NCBI GenBank assembly: GCA_934204655.1
Contig: CAKPZJ010000008.1
Coordinates: 33,402-97,401 of the forward strand
Reading direction: 5' to 3'
Length of the DNA stretch: 64,000 bases
Origin: an uncultured Prevotella sp.
Lineage (GTDB): Bacteria; Bacteroidota; Bacteroidia; Bacteroidales; Bacteroidaceae
Shown one piece after another: positions 1 to 7,890 of the stretch (positions are counted from its first letter, which is position 1; each line of letters begins with the position of its first letter). A model generated the notes under the pieces. The model did no database searches. It was not told the DNA's origin and saw only the letters and a list, made by a program, of their open reading frames with translations. A program made the position numbers and the translations under genes.

Positions 1-798
1 GTCTTCGAGCTTGCCACGGGCTATGGTATGGGCCTGCTCGCCTACGAGCAGGCTGAGCGAGTTCTCTGCCTCGCGTATCTGGCGCAGCAGGTCGGTCTTC
101 TGGGTGAGCACCGAGTAGTAGTTAGACTCGGCAGCTTGGGCAGAAACTGAATTGTAGCCACGACGAGTATCCTTGAGCACCTTCATGGTCTCCCAGGTGC
201 GCTTGGTCAGACCCTCCATGTCGGTTACCAGTTCTACCTGTTTGTCCAGCATGAGCAACGAGTAGTACAGGTTGGCCACATTGGCTATCAGGTTGGTCTG
301 TACAGACACCTGATAATCTTTCATCTGCAGCAGGGCCATCTGGGCACCACGCTTCTGAGAGAGCAGGTTGCCAAAGAGGTCTATGCTCCAGCTGGCATTA
401 ACGGGCAGGCTGTACACCTTGTTGGCCTTGTTGCCGTCCCAGGAAGAAATGGTGCCCTGAGGCGAGAACGAGAGGGCGGGCACAAAGGCCAACTTAGCCA
501 CCTTGAGCTGGTCCTCGGTCATCTTCACATTGAGGGCGGCGTTGAGCAGGTTGGGATTGTTGGCCAATGCCTTCTCTATCAGACTCTGCAACTGAGGGTC
601 GGTGAAGACACTACGCCAGGGTATGTTGGCAAATGAGGTGGTATCGCGTACAGCCAGCGTGTCGGTGACCGAGGCCGAGTCGCGTACCAGACCGCTGGTC
701 TTCACCTGCGGGCGCTCGTACTTGCCGTATAGGGTCTTGCAGCTGCTCATAGAGAGCGCTGCCAGACCTATCAGTAATATATTAATATGTTTTTTCAT
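1..798 (-). CDS. Outer-membrane efflux protein (TolC/OprM type), partial
   Basis: Outer-membrane channel of a tripartite RND efflux system. The first 266 codons are inside the window and the frame is open to base 1, so the C-terminal part lies outside. The ATG is at 798-796. It is followed by a short hydrophobic segment and a lipobox ending LSMSSC, so it is probably an OprM/CmeC-like lipoprotein. The Trp-Asp/asparagine-rich stretch NNPNLLNAALNV and the helical repeat with NVANLYYSLLML are typical of the OEP domain. It lies 38 bp downstream of the RND pump gene and is the third gene of the same minus-strand operon. Substrate cannot be told. Confidence 0.88.
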   Translation of the reverse strand, partial: MKKHINILLIGLAALSMSSCKTLYGKYERPQVKTSGLVRDSASVTDTLAVRDTTSFANIPWRSVFTDPQLQSLIEKALANNPNLLNAALNVKMTEDQLKVAKLAFVPALSFSPQGTISSWDGNKANKVYSLPVNASWSIDLFGNLLSQKRGAQMALLQMKDYQVSVQTNLIANVANLYYSLLMLDKQVELVTDMEGLTKRTWETMKVLKDTRRGYNSVSAQAAESNYYSVLTQKTDLLRQIREAENSLSLLVGEQAHTIARGKLED

Positions 799-836
799 TG
801 TTCTTTCTTTGAGTTATATTGGATGTGATACCTCTC

Positions 837-3800
837 TTATTGGTTCTGAGCGTTGCCATTCTTGCGATGGGCGGCGCTGGCATACTGCTCCAGCTCTACG
901 GCAGCCTCGTCGTTAACCTCGTCGTCGAAGGTCAGAGGTTTGATGCGCTCCTGCAGCCACTCGAATACGGCAAAGAGGGCAGGCACTACGAATATCTGAA
1001 CGATAGTACCTATCAACATACCTCCCACAGCGGCGGCACCCAGAGTCTGGTTACCATTCTTACCTACACCAGAGGCAAACATCAGAGGCAACAGACCGAT
1101 AACCATAGCCAGTGAGGTCATCAGGATAGGACGCAGACGGGCTGCGGCACCTAAGATGGCCGAGTACTTGATGGCCATACCCGTACGGCGACGCTCAATG
1201 GCAAACTGTACAATAAGGATGGCGTTCTTGGCCAACAGACCTATCAGCATGATGAGCGAAATCTGCATATAGATATCATTGGAGTGCCCGAAGATGTCGG
1301 TAAAGACAAAGGCGCCTGCCAGACCGAACGGGATAGACAGCACTACCGACAGAGGCAGAATATAGCTCTCGTACTGAGCACTCAGGATAAGGTACACAAA
1401 GACGATACACAATGCAAAAATCAAGCCAGTAGAATTGCTCGACTCGGCCTCAGAACGAGTAAGACCAGAGTACTCGTAACCGTAACCGTCGGGCAGGGTG
1501 TTCTTAGCCACCTCAGCAATGGCCTTCATGCCGTCACCAGTAGAGTAGCCGCTGTTAGGCGTTACTGATACATCCATAGAGGTAAACAGGTTGAAACGGG
1601 TGATGTTAGACGGTCCGAACACTTTCTTCAAGGTTACAAACTCACTGATGGGACTCATGGTGCCGTCAGCACAGCGCACATAGATGTTGTTCATGTCCTC
1701 GGGGCGCATACGGCTCTCGGGGCCGGCCTGTATCATAACGCGGTAGAGTTTACCATAGGCATTGAAGTTAGATGCGTAGAGACCACCGAGATAACCCTGC
1801 ATTACGGTCAGAACCGATGAGGGCGAAATTCCAGCCTGCTTAGTCTTAGCCACATCGACATCTACCATGTACTGGGGATAGTTCGGGTTATACTGTGTCT
1901 GAGCCGTTTGTATCTCAGGACGGGCATTGAGTTCCTTCAGGAAGTTCTGCACGTTGGTGTAGAAGCGGTTCAGGTCGCCACCGGTCTTGTCCTGCATGGT
2001 CATAGTGATACCATTCTGAACAGAGAAACCGGAAATCATAGGCGGCGCAAAGGCTAATACCTGTGCATCCTTAATCGTGGCAGTCTGCTTGTATATCATT
2101 CCCAATACAGAGGTCGACTCCATGGGATTTACAAACAAGGCCTCGATACCGCCACCAGTAAGGGCACACTTGATACGGTGGAAGAAACCACCAGGACGCT
2201 CTTCGAAGGGTTTCAGTTTGATAACGATAGTACCCTGGTTAGAACCGGCACCACCAATAAAGCTATAACCCATGATGGCGTTACGGGTCTGGATGGCCGG
2301 GTTGGCAGCGAGCATTTTGTCTACCTGCTTCACCACTTCGGCAGTACGTTCCTGGGTGGTACCAGGGGCCGTCGATATACAGGCAAAGAGGGTTCCGGTA
2401 TCCTCATCGGGCACCAAACCTGTCTTGGTGGTAGACATCAGTACTACCAGGGCCACAATACCAGCCACTACGGCCCCACCGACAATCATGCCATGGTTGA
2501 TAATCCACTGTACACAGCCCTTATATTTATTGGTAATCTTGTCAAACTGATAGTTGAAGCCCTCATGGAAGCGGTCAACGAATGACTTTGTTTTCTTCTC
2601 GTGGCCTTCCTCATGGGGCTTGAGCAACATGGCACAGAGGGCCGGCGACAGGGTAAGGGCGTTGATGGCCGAGATAACGATAGACACAGCCATGGTAACA
2701 CCAAACTCACGATAGAAGTAACCCGAGGTTCCTCCGATGAATGATACAGGTACAAACACAGCCGACATCACCAGCGTAATAGAGATGATGGCTCCCGATA
2801 TCTCGTTCATGGCATCAATGGCTGCCGTCATAGCACTCTTGTATCCCTGGTCGAGCTTAGCGTGAACTGCCTCGACCACCACGATGGCATCATCGACCAC
2901 AATGGCGATGGCCAACAACAGGGCCGATAGTGTAAGCAGGTTGATGGAGAATCCAAATACCCACAGGAAGAAGAACGCACCTATCAGGGCCACAGGCACG
3001 GCTATCATAGGTATCAGCGTAGAACGGAAGTCCTGCAAGAAGATGTACACCACCAAGAACACCAGGGCCAGGGTGATAAACAGGGTAAAGATTACCTCCT
3101 CAATAGAGGCAAACAGGAACTCCGTAACATCCATTAAGACCGTATATTTCAGACCCGGGGGGAAGTTCTTGCTCAGTTCATCCAACTGGGCCTTGACATC
3201 GCTGGCTATCTGAGTAGCGTTTGAGCCTGCTATCTGCTGTACCATACCCATCACTGCAGGCTGACCGTTGTTCAGAAGGTTCACATTGTACTGCAGACCA
3301 CCAAGCTCTACCTTAGCCACATCGCCCAGACGAAGTGTCTGACCTGTGGTGGTACTCTTAATCATAATATTCTCATACTCTACAGGAGTCTTCAGACGAC
3401 CCTTATAGCGCAGAGTATATTCGTACTGCATATCCGAGCTCTCACCAAAGCTACCTGGGGCAGCCTCGAGGTTCTGTTCAGCCAAGGCGTTAGAAATATC
3501 AGAAGGTATCAAGCCGTATTCCTTCATCTTCTCAGGTTTCAGCCAGATACGCATAGAGTAGTTACGTGTCGAAGGGCTCTGCACATCACCCACACCGTTG
3601 ATTCGCTTCAGGGCAGGGATAACATTAATCAGCGCATAGTTGGTCACAAACTGGTCATCGTAACGTCCGTCATCAGAGCTCAGGGCGAACATGATAACGT
3701 TAGAGCTCTGACGCTTGGTCACCGTTACTCCCACGCGGGTAACCTCGGCAGGCAGCAGGGCCTGAGCCTGCGACACACGGTTCTGCACGTTCACGGCAGC

Positions 3801-4109
3801 CATATCAGGGTCTGAGCCCTGCTTAAAGTAGACCGTAATCTGCGCATAACCTGAGTTAGATGCCGACGAAGTCATGTAGGTCATATTCTCCACACCGTTG
3901 ATACTCTCCTCCAACGGGGCTATAACCGAATTAAGTACCGTCTGGGCATCGGCACCCTGATAGGCGGTCGACACCATGATGGTAGGCGGCGCGATATTAG
4001 GATACTGCTCGATAGGCAGCGATACCAGGCCGATGGTACCCAGCAGCACGAAGAAGATGGAGACCACCGTCGACAGTACCGGGCGTTTTATAAAGTTTGT
4101 AAATGTCAT
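837..4109 (-). CDS. RND multidrug efflux pump permease (HAE1/AcrB family)
   Basis: Inner-membrane proton-driven pump of 1090 residues, close to the usual 1030-1060 of AcrB/MexB plus a short hydrophilic tail. It starts MTFTNFIKRPVLSTVVSIFF, the standard first TM helix of this family. The proton-relay motif is seen in VVDDAIVVVEAV (paired Asp in TM4), and the second half repeats the fold with GLLAKNAILIVQFA. Two large periplasmic loops follow TM1 and TM7. It sits between the adaptor (40 bp upstream) and the outer-membrane factor (38 bp downstream), so the three form one efflux operon. The family commonly exports drugs, bile salts or detergents; the substrate here is an inference. Confidence 0.95.
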   Translation of the reverse strand: MTFTNFIKRPVLSTVVSIFFVLLGTIGLVSLPIEQYPNIAPPTIMVSTAYQGADAQTVLNSVIAPLEESINGVENMTYMTSSASNSGYAQITVYFKQGSDPDMAAVNVQNRVSQAQALLPAEVTRVGVTVTKRQSSNVIMFALSSDDGRYDDQFVTNYALINVIPALKRINGVGDVQSPSTRNYSMRIWLKPEKMKEYGLIPSDISNALAEQNLEAAPGSFGESSDMQYEYTLRYKGRLKTPVEYENIMIKSTTTGQTLRLGDVAKVELGGLQYNVNLLNNGQPAVMGMVQQIAGSNATQIASDVKAQLDELSKNFPPGLKYTVLMDVTEFLFASIEEVIFTLFITLALVFLVVYIFLQDFRSTLIPMIAVPVALIGAFFFLWVFGFSINLLTLSALLLAIAIVVDDAIVVVEAVHAKLDQGYKSAMTAAIDAMNEISGAIISITLVMSAVFVPVSFIGGTSGYFYREFGVTMAVSIVISAINALTLSPALCAMLLKPHEEGHEKKTKSFVDRFHEGFNYQFDKITNKYKGCVQWIINHGMIVGGAVVAGIVALVVLMSTTKTGLVPDEDTGTLFACISTAPGTTQERTAEVVKQVDKMLAANPAIQTRNAIMGYSFIGGAGSNQGTIVIKLKPFEERPGGFFHRIKCALTGGGIEALFVNPMESTSVLGMIYKQTATIKDAQVLAFAPPMISGFSVQNGITMTMQDKTGGDLNRFYTNVQNFLKELNARPEIQTAQTQYNPNYPQYMVDVDVAKTKQAGISPSSVLTVMQGYLGGLYASNFNAYGKLYRVMIQAGPESRMRPEDMNNIYVRCADGTMSPISEFVTLKKVFGPSNITRFNLFTSMDVSVTPNSGYSTGDGMKAIAEVAKNTLPDGYGYEYSGLTRSEAESSNSTGLIFALCIVFVYLILSAQYESYILPLSVVLSIPFGLAGAFVFTDIFGHSNDIYMQISLIMLIGLLAKNAILIVQFAIERRRTGMAIKYSAILGAAARLRPILMTSLAMVIGLLPLMFASGVGKNGNQTLGAAAVGGMLIGTIVQIFVVPALFAVFEWLQERIKPLTFDDEVNDEAAVELEQYASAAHRKNGNAQNQ

Positions 4110-4148
4110 AATTTACCGTTTTTTCTTATCCGTTACATTACTATATAC

Positions 4149-5360
4149 TTACTTCTTACCACTCATGGTAGCTGCGAAGTCGTGGGCGTTGTCCTGTGTC
4201 TCGGCCAACTTGGCGGCCTCGGCTATTTTCTGGTTATAACGCTCTACGGTGATGGGCTTAATCTGCATGCCGTCGCTGAGCTTGGTGATGCCCTTGGCCA
4301 CGATACGGTCGCCGACGTTAAGTCCTGAAGTTACGATATAGTTCACACCATCGTCCTGAGGGTTCACCTTAATCTCGGTGTACTTCACCTTGTTGTCCTT
4401 GCCTACTACATAGACGAATATCTTGTCCTGTACCTGTGAGCAAGCCTCCTGGGGAATCACGATGGCGCTGTTATTTACATTAGGTATTACCACCTGTCCG
4501 GTATAACCGCTCTTGAGCAATCTCTCCGGATTGGGGAAATGGGCAATCAGTGACACCGAACCTGTAGCAGCATCTACCACACCGCTCATCTTGACCACCT
4601 TACCCGGATGGTTGTAGATGGTTCCGTCAGCCATCTGCAGCTTCAGCGCAGGGAATGAGGCGATGGCAGCCTGCATATTTCCCTTGTTCTTAGTAAGGTC
4701 ATAGATGGTCTTCTCTGCTACCGAGAAGAACACCTCGACGGTACTGGTGTTAGATACAGTGGTAAGAGCCTGTCCCTGAGCGCTCACCAGCGCCCCCTCC
4801 TTGAAGGGCAGACTGCCCACGACACCTGCCGACGGACTCTTAACCGAGCACCAGGCCAACTGCTCGCGTGCCGAAGCCAATGCTGCTTCTGCCTGGGCTA
4901 CCTGAGCCTGAGCAGTAGCGTAGCTGTTGGCTGAGCTGGAGAGCTCGTACTGACCTATAATCTTGCTGTCAAAGAGTTTCTTGTTATTCTGATAGGTAAG
5001 CTTAGCTGTACCCAGCTGAGCCTTAGCTGTATTCACTGCTGCCTGAGCCTGACGCACGGCTGCGCGATAAGTCTCGCTGTCTATGGTAAACAGCACCTGA
5101 CCAGCAGCCACTGTCTGGCCCTCATGTACACACACTTTAGTAATAAAGCCCGATACCTTGGGGCGCACGTCTACATCCTGAATACCCTTGAGAGTAGCCG
5201 GATAGGTAGTCTGCAAGGTAGCGTTAGAGGCTGAGATAGTGCTCACGGCAAACTCATCATCGCCGAAGTTGGGCAGACCTCCTTTTTTGCTTCCGCCACA
5301 TGATGTCAACGTTGCAAGGGCTGCAAGAGCCGCAACAAATAAAACACTTTTAGTTTTCAT
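4149..5360 (-). CDS. RND efflux periplasmic adaptor (membrane fusion protein)
   Basis: Adaptor joining the pump to the outer-membrane channel, 403 residues. The N-terminus MKTKSVLFVAALAALATLTSC carries a lipobox, so it is a lipoprotein. The biotinyl-lipoyl half motif appears in VHEGQTVAAGQVLFTIDSETY, followed by an Ala/Gln-rich coiled-coil hairpin (about residues 105-170), then the second lipoyl half (SPSAGVVGSLPFKEGALVSAQGQ), the beta-barrel and membrane-proximal domains. First gene of the three-gene operon. A possible -7 box lies at 5460-5453 without a clear -33 box. Confidence 0.94.
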   Translation of the reverse strand: MKTKSVLFVAALAALATLTSCGGSKKGGLPNFGDDEFAVSTISASNATLQTTYPATLKGIQDVDVRPKVSGFITKVCVHEGQTVAAGQVLFTIDSETYRAAVRQAQAAVNTAKAQLGTAKLTYQNNKKLFDSKIIGQYELSSSANSYATAQAQVAQAEAALASAREQLAWCSVKSPSAGVVGSLPFKEGALVSAQGQALTTVSNTSTVEVFFSVAEKTIYDLTKNKGNMQAAIASFPALKLQMADGTIYNHPGKVVKMSGVVDAATGSVSLIAHFPNPERLLKSGYTGQVVIPNVNNSAIVIPQEACSQVQDKIFVYVVGKDNKVKYTEIKVNPQDDGVNYIVTSGLNVGDRIVAKGITKLSDGMQIKPITVERYNQKIAEAAKLAETQDNAHDFAATMSGKK

Positions 5361-5452
5361 ACCTATTATTGTTATTAATATAATTGTATTTGTACCCTAA
5401 AAACTTACCATGGAAAAGAAAACTTTTTTATCCATAAAGTTTTTTGATGGCG

Positions 5453-5532
5453 CAAAGTTACTAAAATTTTCCCATAACGGTAATCGCGCCCACCGTGATT
5501 TTAACATTAATTGTACCGATTGTCACCGTTAT
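5453..5532 (-). promoter_or_regulatory. Putative promoter and inverted repeat upstream of RND operon
   Basis: A Bacteroidota -7 box TAACTTTG reads on the minus strand at 5460-5453, 93 bp before the adaptor ATG. No TTTG/TTG lies at the usual 19-20 bp upstream. Instead a perfect 8-bp inverted repeat (ATAACGGT at 5474-5481, ACCGTTAT at 5525-5532) brackets the upstream region, which would suit a regulator site. The regulator is unknown and no TetR-type gene is adjacent. Confidence 0.4.
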
Positions 5533-5607
5533 AGCTATTATTACCACTAAAACGCTGGCTGTTATCAGAAAAATGACCGCAGTACTCAGCGTACCTGCCA
5601 GAGCCTT

Positions 5608-6717
5608 TCAGCCATTTATCGTGATGGGCAACTTGCGCCAGACGCTCACCTTGCGACCACCCTTGACGGCGGGCTTCCAGGCCGGCATGAGCCTTACCAG
5701 ACGCACCAGCTCGCGGTCTATCTCCGGAGAGGCCGAGAAAAGTATGCGGGGTTCTACGGCCCGGCCCTGAGCATCGACCACAAAGGCCACGATGGCCTGC
5801 CGAGCCCCAACAGCTGTCAGCCGAGAACTCTCGGGCAACTGCAAGTTGCGCCGCACGTACTCTGCCAGGCTCATACCACCTACTTCAAACCGGGGCTCCT
5901 CGTCCACCTTATTATATATAGTATCTGTACCCACCACCATGGGCAAGGCGTATGTACCCGTAGCCTCTGCCACTGGCGCACTCTCTATCAGTTTACGGCC
6001 GGCCTTGGTAAGCAGACCTTTCATCTTGTCGACCGCCACCGTGGTAGTAAAGGGTACCACCCCATCATCGGCCTCACAGCACATGTCTATCAACACACCG
6101 CCCTCAGCCAGACATGCATCGCCTACCTGTAAGGCATATATCTGCGCTGGCAACTGCACATCGGCCCCGGCAAGCAGGGCGTATATCAGTGTCTCATCGG
6201 CATATCCGTCACGCAACCTGTTTACCCGCAACAGGTCAGCAGTGTGCATCACCTTGCCGTTAACCATATCGTAGGTGATTAGAGCCTGAATGGTGTCGCC
6301 CTTCTGGGTAGAGTGCTGCTCGGGACTGCACTGATACGACACGCGAAAAGACACGTACCGACTAACCTTATGGCCCAGCAACTGCAACTTACAGGTAACG
6401 TAGCAGAAACGACTGTCGTCAGGGATGGTCTCAAACTGCCGTGTAACGGGCTGCCCAAACCTACTGAAGAAGACCGTGCGGGCCGAGTCCATCGTGGCCG
6501 ATGCCACACCGAACAACATCCGCGTAAGTTCGCGCTGCAAGGGCACTGCCATGGTTCCGTCTATCATCTCGGGCCACTCCAGGTCCATATCTATTACATT
6601 GGTATCGCTCCCTTTCTGATAGAGCCAGTGGCCCTTTACATAGCGCATGCCATAGCGACCATTGGCCATAGCCGTCAGCGTGCCCATCAGTGCCAATAGT
6701 AACAATAGCCGTTTCAT
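5608..6717 (-). CDS. Exported protein with TonB C-terminal-like domain
   Basis: 369 residues with a cleavable signal (MKRLLLLLALMGTLTAMA). The last ~85 residues (EYVRRNLQLPESSR ... FVVDAQGRAVEPRILFSASPEIDRE ... MPAWKPAVKGGRKVSV) match the TonB_C fold as found in many Bacteroidetes proteins that lack a membrane anchor. The N-terminal ~250 residues are not recognised; they look like a beta-rich periplasmic domain of the DUF3298 kind, but this is weak. It overlaps the upstream DUF4251 gene by 4 bp (ATGA), so it is translated from the same mRNA. A TonB-independent structural role is possible because there is no N-terminal TM anchor or Pro-rich linker. Confidence 0.75.
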   Translation of the reverse strand: MKRLLLLLALMGTLTAMANGRYGMRYVKGHWLYQKGSDTNVIDMDLEWPEMIDGTMAVPLQRELTRMLFGVASATMDSARTVFFSRFGQPVTRQFETIPDDSRFCYVTCKLQLLGHKVSRYVSFRVSYQCSPEQHSTQKGDTIQALITYDMVNGKVMHTADLLRVNRLRDGYADETLIYALLAGADVQLPAQIYALQVGDACLAEGGVLIDMCCEADDGVVPFTTTVAVDKMKGLLTKAGRKLIESAPVAEATGTYALPMVVGTDTIYNKVDEEPRFEVGGMSLAEYVRRNLQLPESSRLTAVGARQAIVAFVVDAQGRAVEPRILFSASPEIDRELVRLVRLMPAWKPAVKGGRKVSVWRKLPITING

Positions 6718-7214
6718 CGGTCAGCCTCCGCTGTTAGCCGACCTGTAAAACGTATGCGGTCGCGCTGATGCGACTCGACGGTCAGGTCTATGTTGCCACC
6801 GGCGTACACTTTCAGCGTATAGACATAGGCATCCTCGTCGTTTTCGACCCACATCTGCAACTGCCGCTCACCCTTCTTGCCCTGGGTAAGGGCATAGCGC
6901 TGGATGTGCTCGCTGAAGTCGAGGGCCTTACCACCCCCATAGGGTATCTGATAGGCGCGGCCATAGTAGGGCAGATACGAGCGCAGGGTATCGCCATGTA
7001 CCTGGATGCCGTAGTCGTAGTTGAGGTTCACCATGTTGCCACGCTGGGGAAAGGCAGCGTTGACCTCAATGCCAAAGCGCATGCCCCGCACCAAGCTGTC
7101 CACCTGCTGCATCTGAGCCGCGAGGCGGGCTGTCTTCTCGGCCACGCTGAGCCGTGGGGTGCCACAGGCCACGAGCAACAGGGCCGTGGCCACTGATAAG
7201 ATGGTTGTTCTCAT
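6714..7214 (-). CDS. DUF4251 family lipoprotein
   Basis: 166 residues, lipoprotein signal MRTTILSVATALLLVAC. The body carries the DUF4251 pattern: FGIEVNAAFPQRGNMVNLNYDYGIQVHGDTLRSYLPYYGRAY, then a C-terminal IDLTVESHQRDRIRFTGRL. This family is largely confined to Bacteroidetes and has no known function. It is a paralogue of the next gene upstream (7228-7737), sharing the NYD-G-VHGD-L-S-LPYY signature, and overlaps the TonB_C-type gene by 4 bp. Probably periplasmic or outer-membrane anchored. Confidence 0.8.
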   Translation of the reverse strand: MRTTILSVATALLLVACGTPRLSVAEKTARLAAQMQQVDSLVRGMRFGIEVNAAFPQRGNMVNLNYDYGIQVHGDTLRSYLPYYGRAYQIPYGGGKALDFSEHIQRYALTQGKKGERQLQMWVENDEDAYVYTLKVYAGGNIDLTVESHQRDRIRFTGRLTAEADR

Positions 7215-7227
7215 ATTTACTAAGGGA

Positions 7228-7737
7228 TTAATCTTCCGTCTTCTTAAAGCCCGTAGTAAGGATGCCGGTGTAACGTATGGCCCGGCCCTTGCCCGTGCGC
7301 ACAGAGAGGTCTATGCGCCCATTGGTGTTAACGGTCAGTTCGTAGCGATAAGTGTCACTCTCATCGTGAGCCTTAATCTTAGCTATCCACTGGCCGTTGC
7401 GGCGCTTGCCTATGGCGCACTTTTCCATCATCACGTTGAAGCGGAGCGACTTGTCGCGGCTACTCGACAACTGGTACGAGCCTTCGTAGTAAGGCAAGTT
7501 AGAATAGAGGCTATCACCATGTACGGTAAAGCCACGGTCGTAGTTAATGGCTATCGGTGAGAGGCCGCGTGGATAAGCCTCGTTGACCACCACGCCAAAG
7601 TGGCTGTTGGTCATCAGCACCTCTATATCCTTGGCCATCTTAGCCTTGCGTGCGGCGCGGCTCTCCTTGGTCACCTGGGCAGTGGTACCGACGGCCACTA
7701 ATGCGATGGCCATCACGATTAATAACAATCTCTTCAT
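7228..7737 (-). CDS. DUF4251 family exported protein
   Basis: 169 residues, Sec signal MKRLLLIVMAIALVAVGTTA without a lipobox, so probably soluble periplasmic. It shares FGVVVNEAYP, INYDRGFTVHGDSLYSNLPYY and IDLSVRTGKGRAIRYTG with the gene 13 bp downstream, showing a tandem duplication in which one copy kept a lipobox and the other did not. First gene of a three-gene minus-strand unit. Function unknown. Confidence 0.8.
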   Translation of the reverse strand: MKRLLLIVMAIALVAVGTTAQVTKESRAARKAKMAKDIEVLMTNSHFGVVVNEAYPRGLSPIAINYDRGFTVHGDSLYSNLPYYEGSYQLSSSRDKSLRFNVMMEKCAIGKRRNGQWIAKIKAHDESDTYRYELTVNTNGRIDLSVRTGKGRAIRYTGILTTGFKKTED

Positions 7738-7811
7738 ACGCTATTCTTATATTTATGGTGTTTCTGTCTACGAAGATAGGCCATTTGGCCGATATGAGCA
7801 AGAAAAGAGAC

Positions 7812-7860
7812 GAAAAAAAAGCGCTGGCACCCCTCATTTTATGCTGAGTGGCACCAGCGC
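7812..7860 (-). terminator. Intrinsic terminator of the TonB-dependent receptor gene
   Basis: On the minus strand the interrupted stem pairs 7821-7836 with 7845-7860 (GCGCTGG against CCAGCGC at the base), followed by eight T residues (plus strand 7813-7820 is all A). It separates the receptor gene from the DUF4251 unit. Confidence 0.85.
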
Positions 7861-7890
7861 AGACTGTTCATGGGTGCGGAGGGGGCGGGG

